In this document: positions 35,132 through 43,466 of the stretch, piece by piece
Position numbering within the stretch: the stretch's first letter is position 1
Layout of the letters: each line of letters begins with the position of its first letter
Origin: an uncultured Roseburia sp.
GTDB taxonomy: Bacteria; Bacillota; Clostridia; Lachnospirales; Lachnospiraceae
Reading direction: 5' to 3'
DNA: 64,000 bases
NCBI GenBank assembly: GCA_947564465.1
Contig: CANOCV010000005.1
Coordinates: forward strand, 1-64,000
Program-made: the position numbers and the translations under genes
The notes under the pieces: model-generated
What the model saw: the letters and a program-made list of their open reading frames with translations, nothing else
The model's database searches: none
Told to the model about the DNA's origin: nothing

Positions 35132-37450
35132 TTATCCTGTGGTGCGCTCAATATCAATCACACTCTCCACCTGGCGCACCCTGTCAATTAAACTTGTCAG
35201 TTCCTCCTTGCCCTTAATTCCAAACGCAATACTGATCGTCGCAATCCCCTGTTTGCTGGTCTTGGAATTGATAGAACTGATGTCAATTCCGCGCTCCGTA
35301 AATAATTTTGTGATATCTACAAGAAGCCCTGTGCGGTTATTGCCAAAGATCTTGATCTCAGCAAGATAAACACCGTTGCCGCCCTCCGTCGCACCCTGCT
35401 GCCACTCCGCGTCAATCAGGCGCACTCTCTCAATCTCAGACAAATTCATCACATTGATACAGTCAGTGCGGTGTATCGAAACGCCCCTTCCCCTTGTCAC
35501 AAAACCGACAATCTCATCCCCCGGCACCGGGCTGCAGCATTTAGAGAAATGGACCGCCACGTCATACAGACCCTTTACAACAATTCCGCTTTTTGATTTA
35601 AACGGAACCGCTTTATCCTTATTCTCAGAGGATATACTCTCAAGCATCTGCTCGTCTGTCATCTGAATCGGATGATCCTTACGGTATTCATCCAGCATCT
35701 TATTGATAATCTGGCCTTCCTTTAATCCTCCATGCCCGACCGTTGCCAGCGCGGCATTCCAGTCATTGAACCCATACTTATGCAATACCTTCTGCTGATA
35801 TTCCGGCTTGTTAATTTCATGAAAATTGATGCTCTTTGACTTGCAGTACTGCGTAAGCAGCTCCTTGCCCTTCGCGATATTTTCTTCCTTATATTCGGTT
35901 CGAAACCATTGGTTGATCTTGTTCTTCGCCTGCGTACTCTTTACAATATTCAGCCAGTCACGGCTCGGACCTCTTGAATTCTGTGAGGTTATGACTTCAA
36001 TACGGTCGCCGTTTTGTATCTCATAGTCAATCGTGACAAGCTTTCCGTTGACCTTGGCCCCGATCATCTTATTTCCCACCGCCGAATGAATCGCATATGC
36101 AAAATCCACCGGCGTAGAGCCTGTCGGCAGATTCTTCACATCTCCCGACGGCGTAAAACAAAACACTGTATCCGAAAAGAGATCCAAATCACTTTTTAGC
36201 AGGCTCATAAACTCCTTGTTATCCGACATGTCGCGCTGCCATTCTAAGATCTGGCGCAGCCAGCTTAACTTTTCTTCCTCAGACTTTGTGGTCGTCTCTA
36301 CGCTCCCGCCGTTATTGCTCGCCTCTTTATATTTCCAGTGCGCCGCGATACCGTATTCCGCCGTCCTGTGCATCTCATAAGTACGAATCTGAATCTCAAA
36401 CGGCTGCCCTGTCGGTCCAATTAATGTCGTATGCAGCGACTGATACATATTCGGCTTCGGCATCGCGATATAATCCTTAAAACGTCCCGGAATCGGCTTA
36501 TACATCTCATGAATCACGCCAAGCGCCGCATAACAGTCCTTAACGTTTTTAACGATAATGCGAATGGCAAACAAATCGTAAATCTGATCAATCGTCTTAT
36601 CCTGATTAATCATTTTCTTATAAATAGAGAAAAAATGCTTCGCGCGTCCTTTGATATCCGCCTCAATCCCGGCATTCGCTATATGCGTCTCCACTTCCTT
36701 GACAAGCTCCTGCACATACTCCTCACGAACATTCTTGCGCAGCGCAACCTTCTCCACCAGATCGTAATAGGCTTCCGGTTTCAGATATTTCAACGAAAGA
36801 TCATCCAGCTCAATCTTAATTTTGGAAATACCAAGCCGCTGCGCAATCGGTGCGTAGATATCCATCGTCTCTCTCGCCTTTTCGCGCTGCTTCTCCGGTC
36901 TCATATATTTCAGGGTACGCATGTTATGAAGACGATCCGCAAGCTTAATTAATATTACTCTGATATCCTTAGCCATCGCCAAAAACATCTTTCGCAGATT
37001 TTCCGCCTGCACCTCCACCTTGTCGGCATCATACGACAGCTGCCCCAGCTTTGTAACTCCGTCCACCAAAAGCGCAATCTCATCCGAAAATTCCGCCGCA
37101 ATCTCTTCCGTAGTCATAACGGTATCTTCTACCACATCATGCAAGAGTCCCGCTACAATTGTCTCTTTATCCAGCTCCAGCTCCGCAAGAATAATTCCCA
37201 CGCACAGCGGATGGATAATATATGCCTCTCCCGACTTGCGCACCTGTCCCTTGTGGGCCTCATAAGCGATTTTATACGCTTTTTCAATCAATGAAGTATC
37301 CGTAGACGGATGATATTTGTGCACACTGTCAATTAATTCTTCATATAAACTCTCCGGACTGACGAATTCTTTCATTGATTTAATGTTGTCAGAGCCGGAA
37401 ATAAGTCCTTTTTCCAACTCCTCTATTTCTTCTACCGAAATATCTGCCAT
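35132..37450 (-). CDS. relA: Bifunctional (p)ppGpp synthetase/hydrolase, RelA/SpoT family
   Basis: About 772 aa. Order: HD hydrolase (LLHDVVEDT near 105; DRLHNMRTLKYM), synthetase (GRAKHFFSIYKKM, RFKDYIAMPKPN, YQSLHTTLIGP, EIQIRTYEMHR), TGS (VDFAYAIHSAVGNK), a helical/conserved-Cys region (CCSPVPGDEIVGFVT) and ACT (VDITKLFTERGIDI). Both catalytic halves look intact, so it is the single long Rel that makes and degrades the alarmone. Starts TTG 37462, GTG 37459 and ATG 37450 are all in frame; the ATG is chosen but evidence is thin. First gene of the rel-MBL-hemZ operon. Confidence 0.96.
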   Translation of the reverse strand: MADISVEEIEELEKGLISGSDNIKSMKEFVSPESLYEELIDSVHKYHPSTDTSLIEKAYKIAYEAHKGQVRKSGEAYIIHPLCVGIILAELELDKETIVAGLLHDVVEDTVMTTEEIAAEFSDEIALLVDGVTKLGQLSYDADKVEVQAENLRKMFLAMAKDIRVILIKLADRLHNMRTLKYMRPEKQREKARETMDIYAPIAQRLGISKIKIELDDLSLKYLKPEAYYDLVEKVALRKNVREEYVQELVKEVETHIANAGIEADIKGRAKHFFSIYKKMINQDKTIDQIYDLFAIRIIVKNVKDCYAALGVIHEMYKPIPGRFKDYIAMPKPNMYQSLHTTLIGPTGQPFEIQIRTYEMHRTAEYGIAAHWKYKEASNNGGSVETTTKSEEEKLSWLRQILEWQRDMSDNKEFMSLLKSDLDLFSDTVFCFTPSGDVKNLPTGSTPVDFAYAIHSAVGNKMIGAKVNGKLVTIDYEIQNGDRIEVITSQNSRGPSRDWLNIVKSTQAKNKINQWFRTEYKEENIAKGKELLTQYCKSKSINFHEINKPEYQQKVLHKYGFNDWNAALATVGHGGLKEGQIINKMLDEYRKDHPIQMTDEQMLESISSENKDKAVPFKSKSGIVVKGLYDVAVHFSKCCSPVPGDEIVGFVTRGRGVSIHRTDCINVMNLSEIERVRLIDAEWQQGATEGGNGVYLAEIKIFGNNRTGLLVDITKLFTERGIDISSINSKTSKQGIATISIAFGIKGKEELTSLIDRVRQVESVIDIERTTG

Positions 37451-37510
37451 AAGACTCACCAACTTTTCCCGAATTTGTATGATTTTTCTCTGGTTTTTCT
37501 ATAATTTATC

Positions 37511-37539
37511 ATTATAATAAATAATAGCATAAATTGCAA
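37511..37539 (-). promoter_or_regulatory. Promoter of the rel operon
   Basis: TTGCAA (37534-37539), 17 bases, TATAAT (37511-37516) on the minus strand, about 60 bp before the rel start and overlapping the leader of the divergent DUF3783 gene. Confidence 0.65.
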
Positions 37540-37559
37540 ATAGGAAAGGAGACAAAATC

Positions 37560-37955
37560 ATGGCAAAACCAATGATTCTTTTTTACAATTTAGACAATGA
37601 AACAGGAAAATCCTTAAAATTCATCTGTCTCAAACATAAAATAAAGATAAAAAATATTGAGCCTTCGCAGTATGCCAAACCGCTAGGGACGCTCGCAGGC
37701 ATTTCAGATGCCGGCAATGAGGAGGAAGATGCGCCTCCACGGTCCGACTTCTCCGACGAAATGCTTGTTTTCTGCGGCTTTGACAACCGGCTCCTCGACA
37801 CCTTCCTGATGGAAATAAAAAGAAACCGCCTCAAGCGCATCGCACTGAAGGCGGTTCTCACCGAACAAAATATTTTCTGGGATTCTTACACGCTTCATGC
37901 CGAGCTTGTAAAAGAACACGAGGCAATGAGCCGCCAGGATACGGCACACCGATAA
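37560..37955 (+). CDS. DUF3783-type protein
   Basis: 131 aa; AAAGGAG precedes ATG 37560. A small cytosolic alpha/beta protein (ILFYNLDNETGKSLKFICL at the start, LVFCGFDNRLLDTFL in the middle, LKAVLTEQN near the end), with a disordered acidic stretch around 45-60. It resembles the DUF3783 family found in Clostridia. No catalytic motif visible; function unknown. It ends 6 bp before the convergent epimerase gene, without a clear terminator. Confidence 0.65.
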   Translation: MAKPMILFYNLDNETGKSLKFICLKHKIKIKNIEPSQYAKPLGTLAGISDAGNEEEDAPPRSDFSDEMLVFCGFDNRLLDTFLMEIKRNRLKRIALKAVLTEQNIFWDSYTLHAELVKEHEAMSRQDTAHR

Positions 37956-37961
37956 GCTTCG

Positions 37962-38840
37962 CTACTCCGCCGTAATCGTATACGCGCTGGAAAAGCTCTC
38001 TCCGGCTTCAAGCACATTTCCTCCTGCGCGCTCCTCCAATGTCCCGCTAAAATCAATATCATCGCAGCGCCCGAACCACGGCTCTATTGCCGCATAACCG
38101 GCATTTTTCTTCTCTGCGGACCAAAGACCTACCATCGGTGCATCAAAGCTGACGGTCAGATAATTCCTGCCGTCTCTGTCACACAGTGAAATCTTTTGCG
38201 TCTGGTTTCCTGTTACAATATAAGCGCCCTCCGCAAAAAAATCCGGCGTAAAGACTGCCCTGCCGCCCTCAAGCTTTAAGATATGCTCTTTTGGCAGTCT
38301 TAAACCGCTCTCAAGGTCTATTTTGTAATAACGGATATCTCCATCCATATGGAAATCATAACCATACCCGTTCTTATCTGCCTCTCCATGTATCGGACAG
38401 GTAAAACACGGATGGCCGCCGAAGGAATAATACATTTTTTTCGTATCCCGGTTCGATATGTTCCAGGTAATCTTCAACTCACGACGGGAAAGCGCATAAT
38501 GAATCTCAATTGCGAATGCAAACGGATATTTCACAAGCGTCTCCTGATTCGATTCCACAAAAAAGCTGATCTCCTCTTTGCCCTGCCGCTCCACGCTCCA
38601 CTCCATATCCCTTACAAATCCATGCTGCCCCATCTCGTATTCCCTGCCGTTATAGCAGTATTTCTTATCCTTCAGGCTTCCGACAATCGGAAACAGATTC
38701 GGTGAGGTGCGCTTGTAATACTCCGGGTCTGCGCACCACATATAATCCAGTCCGGTCTGCTTATCCTGCATAGATTTCAGCTCCGCACCAAAAGAATCCA
38801 CTTCCACTTTCATTTCCTCATTCTCAATGACATAGCGCAT
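37962..38840 (-). CDS. Aldose 1-epimerase family protein (LacX-like)
   Basis: 292 aa; AAAGGAG before ATG 38840. A beta-rich galactose-mutarotase fold with FGAELKSM, SPNLFPIVGSLKD, YEMGQHGFVRD (conserved His) and YSFGGHPCFTCPI (second conserved His). These match the LacX/YeaD branch of aldose epimerases that interconvert sugar anomers. It stands alone, with no sugar-pathway neighbours to name a substrate. Confidence 0.88.
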   Translation of the reverse strand: MRYVIENEEMKVEVDSFGAELKSMQDKQTGLDYMWCADPEYYKRTSPNLFPIVGSLKDKKYCYNGREYEMGQHGFVRDMEWSVERQGKEEISFFVESNQETLVKYPFAFAIEIHYALSRRELKITWNISNRDTKKMYYSFGGHPCFTCPIHGEADKNGYGYDFHMDGDIRYYKIDLESGLRLPKEHILKLEGGRAVFTPDFFAEGAYIVTGNQTQKISLCDRDGRNYLTVSFDAPMVGLWSAEKKNAGYAAIEPWFGRCDDIDFSGTLEERAGGNVLEAGESFSSAYTITAE

Positions 38841-38898
38841 ATTCCAATACTCCTTTTCTTTTTAAGAAAAGTATATCATACTTTTTGCACTATGGCAT

Positions 38899-39336
38899 TT
38901 AATTTTCCTGTACCTCTGCCTTAGCCAGCGCATCCTTAATCGCATTCAGCAATACCATTGCCGTATACTGATTATCATCCGTGTATGTAATATTATCTGT
39001 GGACTGCGACTTATAGATCTGCTCTTTTAGCGTTTCAAGTGCAGGCTCCATCAACGGATACATGGTCGCAACAGTCTCATCAAGATTCTCAATTGATATG
39101 GAATTGATATGATTCTCATCCACGACTACCTCCACGTCTATCGTACTGTCATTAAATTGAATGGAGGACGTATATACCCCAGCCACATATTTCATCGTTT
39201 CCTTTGTATCTTCCTTTTTGTCCGGCAGAAACATAAAAACAAGTAAAAGCACCAGCAGTATTCCAAGAACCACAAACACCGCCGTATAAATCAGCTCTTT
39301 CATATGAAGAACCACAATTTTTGTCTTTGAACTCAC
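38899..39336 (-). CDS. Membrane-anchored protein with FMN-binding-like domain
   Basis: 145 aa if GTG 39336 is the start (GGGAGG lies 6 bases upstream; the earlier ATGs have no site). A single membrane anchor (IYTAVFVVLGILLVLLLVFMF, about residues 14-34) is followed by an external domain (YTSSIQFNDSTIDVEVVV, INSISIENL, LKEQIYKSQS, AMVLLNAIKDAL) that resembles short FMN-binding-type domains seen in clostridial proteins. Whether it binds FMN is not shown by any diagnostic residue. Confidence 0.6.
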   Translation of the reverse strand: MSSKTKIVVLHMKELIYTAVFVVLGILLVLLLVFMFLPDKKEDTKETMKYVAGVYTSSIQFNDSTIDVEVVVDENHINSISIENLDETVATMYPLMEPALETLKEQIYKSQSTDNITYTDDNQYTAMVLLNAIKDALAKAEVQEN

Positions 39337-39529
39337 CGAAGCCCTCCCGCCATCTGTTTCTTTCATTTTATGAACGGTGGACATACAATATACCATACGA
39401 CGCTTTAAATATCTTCAAACTTTTAGATTTTCAGTTTCATCTTTTGCAGCCTCCGCGAAATACACCGCTTGTTGAAAGCGAGCTTTAAGACCGATAGCTG
39501 CTCATGCAAAGGAGATGCCTCCGCAACCC

Positions 39530-39583
39530 AAAAAGAGCCGCAAACCATTGATTTTACTGAAAAATCTTAAGCTCGCGACTCTT
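39530..39583 (-). terminator. Terminator after tRNA-Gly
   Basis: AAGAGTCGC pairs with GCGGCTCTT on the minus strand; an inner GATTTT/AAAATC hairpin fills the loop and a short T run follows. It starts about 10 nt after the tRNA 3' end. Confidence 0.65.
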
Positions 39584-39592
39584 ATTCTTTCG

Positions 39593-39665
39593 AGCGATAG
39601 ACGGGGCTCGAACCCGCGGTCTCGACCTTGGCAAGGTCGCGCGTTACCAACTACGCCACTATCGC
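39593..39665 (-). tRNA. tRNA-Gly (anticodon GCC)
   Basis: A 73-nt cloverleaf: acceptor GCGATAG/CTATCGC, anticodon arm CGACC-TTGCCAA-GGTCG with anticodon GCC, T arm CGCGGGTTCGAGCCCCG, discriminator T. No CCA is encoded. Single tRNA gene with its own promoter and terminator. Confidence 0.95.
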
Positions 39666-39689
39666 ATATGTCTGCCTGACACAATCATT

Positions 39690-39718
39690 ATAATACACGA
39701 AGAACCAAACTTTGTCAA
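39690..39718 (-). promoter_or_regulatory. tRNA-Gly promoter
   Basis: TTGACA (39713-39718), 17 bases, TATTAT (39690-39695) on the minus strand, about 25 bp before the mature tRNA. Confidence 0.75.
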
Positions 39719-39798
39719 CATGAAATTTCAAAAATTTTGCGTATGGCGCGAAACAAATTTTACCGGGCACGGAGCGAACGGCAACGGCCGAACAGTGA

Positions 39799-40461
39799 CT
39801 ACTCCAACAACAAAAAGCATTTATCCTCGTGATTCTGTATACGCATACTTCTGCTCTCAATGCAGATTCCATCTTCATATACGTCCACGTAGATTTCGCC
39901 ATAATCTTCCTTTTCGCCATAATCTTCCATATTCTTTCTCCAGTACAAGGTTTCTCCCGGTTTACATTCAAGACTTTCCCCCGATTCCGTCACATTCCAT
40001 ATCCCGTCCTCGCTGATTTCGTATTTCATCAAATTTCCGTCCTCTCTTGTAGACACTATTATGGTTATCCCCCCCTTTGATTCTACGTCATAATCAAAGG
40101 TAAACGGCAATGCAGGGACAGAACTTAAGAAAGGACTGTAAACCATACTCGATACTTCTATCTTTGACCCCTTTTTTAAAACCTCCTCCTCATTTTCCGC
40201 GGCCATTACACTCACAATCAGATTTGATTTGCTTGCAATCTCGATATCACTGCGGCTGATGCTATCCTTGTCATCGCAAGTGATTCCCAATACAAACAGG
40301 ATCATTCCGGCTGCTGCCACTGCTGTAATTCCTTTTATGAATCTTTTCTTGTATTTCCCTTTTTCTTTTCCATCATACATAATTGCCTCCTGAATATATT
40401 TGTCTTCAATTTTATCAATTGCATTCCAAAGTTTCTCACCGGAGCTACTATCTTTCCTCAT
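39799..40461 (-). CDS. Putative anti-sigma factor / sigma-operon membrane protein
   Basis: 220 aa from ATG 40461, which overlaps the sigma gene stop (ATGA), so translation is coupled. About 50 cytosolic residues (SGEKLWNAIDKIEDKYIQEAI) precede one membrane segment (GITAVAAAGMILFVLGI) and an external domain of about 140 residues with no motif I recognise. This topology and position are typical of anti-sigma factors that hold an ECF sigma at the membrane. Confidence 0.65.
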   Translation of the reverse strand: MRKDSSSGEKLWNAIDKIEDKYIQEAIMYDGKEKGKYKKRFIKGITAVAAAGMILFVLGITCDDKDSISRSDIEIASKSNLIVSVMAAENEEEVLKKGSKIEVSSMVYSPFLSSVPALPFTFDYDVESKGGITIIVSTREDGNLMKYEISEDGIWNVTESGESLECKPGETLYWRKNMEDYGEKEDYGEIYVDVYEDGICIESRSMRIQNHEDKCFLLLE

Positions 40462-41009
40462 ATTATTTCTTCCTCCCTCAAATATGCTTCTAACTTTTTT
40501 CTGCTTCTTCCAAGAATTACCGATATATGTTTTTCTGACATTCCAACTTCCCGTGCAATTTCCTTTAAAGAATATCCAAACCAATATCTTTTCACAAATA
40601 TAACCCTGTTCCTCTCGCTTTGTACGTCAAGAAACTTTTTAATATAAACTGTCAGCAATTCTTCTTCAATGCCGTCAAAAACATGGTCGCCGGAAACGCA
40701 CTCTCCTAATTCCTCTATATAATAAACATGATCTGAATTTCTTTTCTTCGCAAGCCGTTCCCTCAGTTTCTTTGCCGCAATATTTTTTGCAATCCTGCAT
40801 ATATATGCTTTCAAATACTCCGGCCTGTTAGGCGGAATCGCATCCCACACTGCCATATATGTATCATTGAGACACTCCTCCATGTCCTGATTATCTCCTG
40901 TAATCTGATAAATCAGTTTTCCAAGCAGCGCGCCATATTCCCTATCTATCATAGATATCGCAGTTTCAGTTCGTTCCCACAGCATATTTATAATTTCTGC
41001 CTCTGTCAT
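40458..41009 (-). CDS. ECF-type RNA polymerase sigma factor
   Basis: 183 aa, GGAGGTGAGGGA before ATG 41009. Region 2 (QDMEECLNDTYMAVWDAIPPNRPEYLKAY is spread over about 40-70) and region 4 (YSLKEIAREVGMSEKHISVIL, about 145-165) are clear. Forms an operon with the overlapping membrane protein downstream. Target promoters unknown; the upstream gap shows no clear autoregulatory ECF promoter. Confidence 0.88.
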   Translation of the reverse strand: MTEAEIINMLWERTETAISMIDREYGALLGKLIYQITGDNQDMEECLNDTYMAVWDAIPPNRPEYLKAYICRIAKNIAAKKLRERLAKKRNSDHVYYIEELGECVSGDHVFDGIEEELLTVYIKKFLDVQSERNRVIFVKRYWFGYSLKEIAREVGMSEKHISVILGRSRKKLEAYLREEEII

Positions 41010-41144
41010 TCCCTCACCTCCTGATCCGATAACTCTTCAATAGATAAGTACCTTTTTAAAGAAAAAAACAACAGTAATTTTCTTTTTTTTCCAGCACAAT
41101 TGTTTGTTGCCCTACTTTTTCATAATAATTCTTCCATTATTTTG

Positions 41145-41173
41145 TTGTATTTCCATTTCTTATCTGCTATAAT
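41145..41173 (+). promoter_or_regulatory. Plus-strand promoter of a candidate small RNA
   Basis: TTGTAT (41145-41150), 17 bases, TATAAT (41168-41173). No gene follows on this strand before a terminator at 41314-41354. The rest of the gap (41010-41144) shows nothing I can assign. Confidence 0.6.
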
Positions 41174-41179
41174 TCCCAG

Positions 41180-41354
41180 TGTAGAAATTTTCTTTTTCAT
41201 ATATTACAGAAATTGCTTTGCAGATTCTGTAATATGTGCTGCAGAACAAACTGCAGACACATATTATTACTCTCTCCTATGTAATAATAGAATTTTCACT
41301 ATCACACAATAGTAAAAGCCCCTTCGGACCCCCCAATAATCCGAACGGGCTTTT
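41180..41354 (+). ncRNA. Candidate structured small RNA, about 175 nt
   Basis: Between the promoter and a terminator lie three consecutive hairpins: ATATTACAGAA/TTCTGTAATAT (41201-41211 with 41225-41235), CTGCAG/CTGCAG with TGTG/CACA (41235-41261), and TATTATTAC/GTAATAATA (41262-41270 with 41281-41289). All stems are perfect or nearly so. No convincing ORF with a ribosome site lies inside. It does not look like tmRNA, SRP RNA or RNase P; 6S RNA is not excluded. Expression is inferred. Confidence 0.5.
41314..41354. terminator. Bidirectional terminator
   Basis: AAAAGCCC/GGGCTTTT with inner TTCGGA/TCCGAA pairing. It can end the candidate small RNA (plus) and the kinase/binding-protein/regulator operon (minus, stop at 41360). 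Confidence 0.8.
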
Positions 41355-41359
41355 GCTTA

Positions 41360-42128
41360 TTATTTTCCAAGAAGCTTATTTCTGTATTCATTGGCAGAAA
41401 CGCCTTCCTGCTTCTTAAATACACGCGAAAAATGCGCAAGATCTAAAAATCCAACCTGCTCGGAAATATCTCCGATTCTAAGATACGGTTCCTTCAAAAG
41501 CTTCTTTGCCGCCTCAATCCTGACATGATTCAAGATCTCCGAAAAACTCTGTCCCATATGGCGGTTCAAAAGCTTACTTAAATGCCATTGACTGACATAT
41601 GTTTTTTTCCGCGACTTCGCTCAGAGTCAGCTTATGATTATAATTCTCTTCTATGTATTTCATGGCATTTTTTACAATAAAACTTCCTGAAGCATTCTCC
41701 TGCTCCTCCTTGTCCTGCGTCTGCTCCTCTGTCTCTTCTCCCGATATCCCCTTATTTTTCAGATTCCCGCACATCGCAGAAATCGCTTCCTCCAGCTCAG
41801 ACATATTCGACGGCTTAAGAAGATATCTGGTCACCCCCAGCCTAATGGCCTCCTGTGCATAATCAAAGTCCCGAAATCCTGTCAAAATACTGATTTCCAT
41901 GTCGGCAAACTGCGATTTGACCGCCGCAATCATCCCAAGACCATCCAGCTCCGGCATACAGATATCAAGAAAAATCATATGCGGCCTGTGTTCCTCTATC
42001 AGACGCTTCCCCTCCAAACCGTCGTTTGCAGTCGCCACCACCCGGCAATTCCACTTCTCCCAGGCAATACTTTTGGATATCCCCTCGACAATAATAGGCT
42101 CGTCGTCAATAATCATTACCTTATACAT
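41360..42128 (-). pseudogene. YesN-like AraC-family response regulator, frameshifted
   Basis: Start ATG 42128 after GGAGGAG. The receiver (VMIIDDEPIIVEGI, phospho-Asp in MIFLDICMPELDG, Lys in RYLLKPS) and a linker are intact, then the first helices of the AraC domain (YIEENYNHKLTLSEVAEK). In a run of seven A (T 41602-41608 on the plus strand) the frame ends early as NICQSMAFK-stop. Removing one A restores KTYVSQWHLSKLLNRHMGQ and joins perfectly to the second ORF (41360-41569), which holds the rest of the DNA-binding domain. It may be a real mutation, a sequencing error in the homopolymer, or transcriptional slippage on A7. Confidence 0.85.
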
Positions 42129-42129
42129 C

Positions 42130-43452
42130 TCAATCCTCCTCCAGACGCATCTTGTATATTGCCAGCACTTCATTCAGCAAATCCTCCGCTGACAGATCGC
42201 CCGTGGAAACCTTCACGATACCGGCAACAAGTGTCTTATACGCTTCTCCGATTCTTGCATCCGTCGGCGCATTTACAGACGGCGCGGCATTTGTATACTC
42301 CAATGCGGACAGCGCCATATCACTCATTCCATCAATCGGATCAACCTCCACCGCAGCTTTTGAAATTGCCCCCGTCGCCTCCCAATATCTCTGGACGCCT
42401 TCCTTGCAGGTATGAGCTTCTACAAACTTAACCGCCGCCTCTCTCTTATCCGGATCTTCCCATGCTTTTTTGGTAATATAAAATCCGCTGGAGATTCCGC
42501 CCACCATAGCTCCGGCTTTTGCCTTCCCATCCTTGACACCCGGAAATGCAATTACCACTGTATTTTTCGTATCCTCAATCCCTCCCGCATACCAGGAGCC
42601 GTCTAACTGCATCGCCGCCTTTTTATCTTTAAACAGCTGCCCCGTATAGGCATCGTCAACCGTATCCGTATCCTCCGGAAAAGCCCCGAGCTCTCTCAGC
42701 GTCCGAAAGGTTTCCAGCCCCCTTACCCAATCCTCCGGCGCACTTTCCGGCACTGATGTATAGGAATCCTCACCTGCCGTATATAATAGAAGAAACTCAA
42801 TCCAATAATGCGGCACGTTGTTGAGGGAACATGCAATCGGAATAATATCATTTTCCCTGAACACCTTAATCGCAGTTACAAGTGAATCCCAATCTGTCGG
42901 GAGCGCTACGCCGCATTGCTCAAACAAATCCTTATTACAATAAAGCCCCTCCCAATACCCCGTCGTGGGAACTGCCCTTCGCACACCGTCAGGATTGGTC
43001 ACCGCATCCAGCGCCGCCTCTAAAGTATCGCTCGCATAATCGGGATACTCTGCCCGAATCTCTTCGAGTGTCACGAACTTATCCGTGGCAAGAATCGTGC
43101 CCGCCGTGGCATCTGTAAAAAACTGAAATACATCCGGCTCGTTCCCCACAGAAAAATCCGCTGCCATTGACACCTTCCAATCCTCGTCAGATGCCTGTGA
43201 ATTATCTTCAATTGTAATATAATCATTCTGCTCCATAAACTCTTTGTTGATTGCCTGATATACCTCCGTATTTGCATCTGTTCCGCCAAACATAGAAACG
43301 GTCTTTAGAGTCACCGGATTCTTCCCCACGTCCAAACTGTTATCCAAAGAACTTCCCCCCGCCTGATTACTCTCTGCTTTGCCGCCGCAGCCTGCCAGGG
43401 CTAACACTGCCATAACGGCTGTAAGTAATGCTGACAATACTTTCTTTTTCAT
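42130..43452 (-). CDS. Extracellular sugar-type solute-binding lipoprotein
   Basis: 440 aa. Lipobox ALAGC (Cys about 22) after a signal peptide, then a family 1 (MalE-like) binding protein: DKFVTLEEI, GYWEGLYCNKDLFEQCGV, AAMQLDGSWYAGGI, GGISSGFYITKKAWEDP. It lies between the kinase upstream and the regulator downstream, with one base between its stop and the regulator start. No permease genes accompany it, so it may act as the ligand-binding partner of the kinase rather than a transporter part (inference). Confidence 0.9.
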   Translation of the reverse strand: MKKKVLSALLTAVMAVLALAGCGGKAESNQAGGSSLDNSLDVGKNPVTLKTVSMFGGTDANTEVYQAINKEFMEQNDYITIEDNSQASDEDWKVSMAADFSVGNEPDVFQFFTDATAGTILATDKFVTLEEIRAEYPDYASDTLEAALDAVTNPDGVRRAVPTTGYWEGLYCNKDLFEQCGVALPTDWDSLVTAIKVFRENDIIPIACSLNNVPHYWIEFLLLYTAGEDSYTSVPESAPEDWVRGLETFRTLRELGAFPEDTDTVDDAYTGQLFKDKKAAMQLDGSWYAGGIEDTKNTVVIAFPGVKDGKAKAGAMVGGISSGFYITKKAWEDPDKREAAVKFVEAHTCKEGVQRYWEATGAISKAAVEVDPIDGMSDMALSALEYTNAAPSVNAPTDARIGEAYKTLVAGIVKVSTGDLSAEDLLNEVLAIYKMRLEED

Positions 43453-43466
43453 TTTGTATGCCTCCT

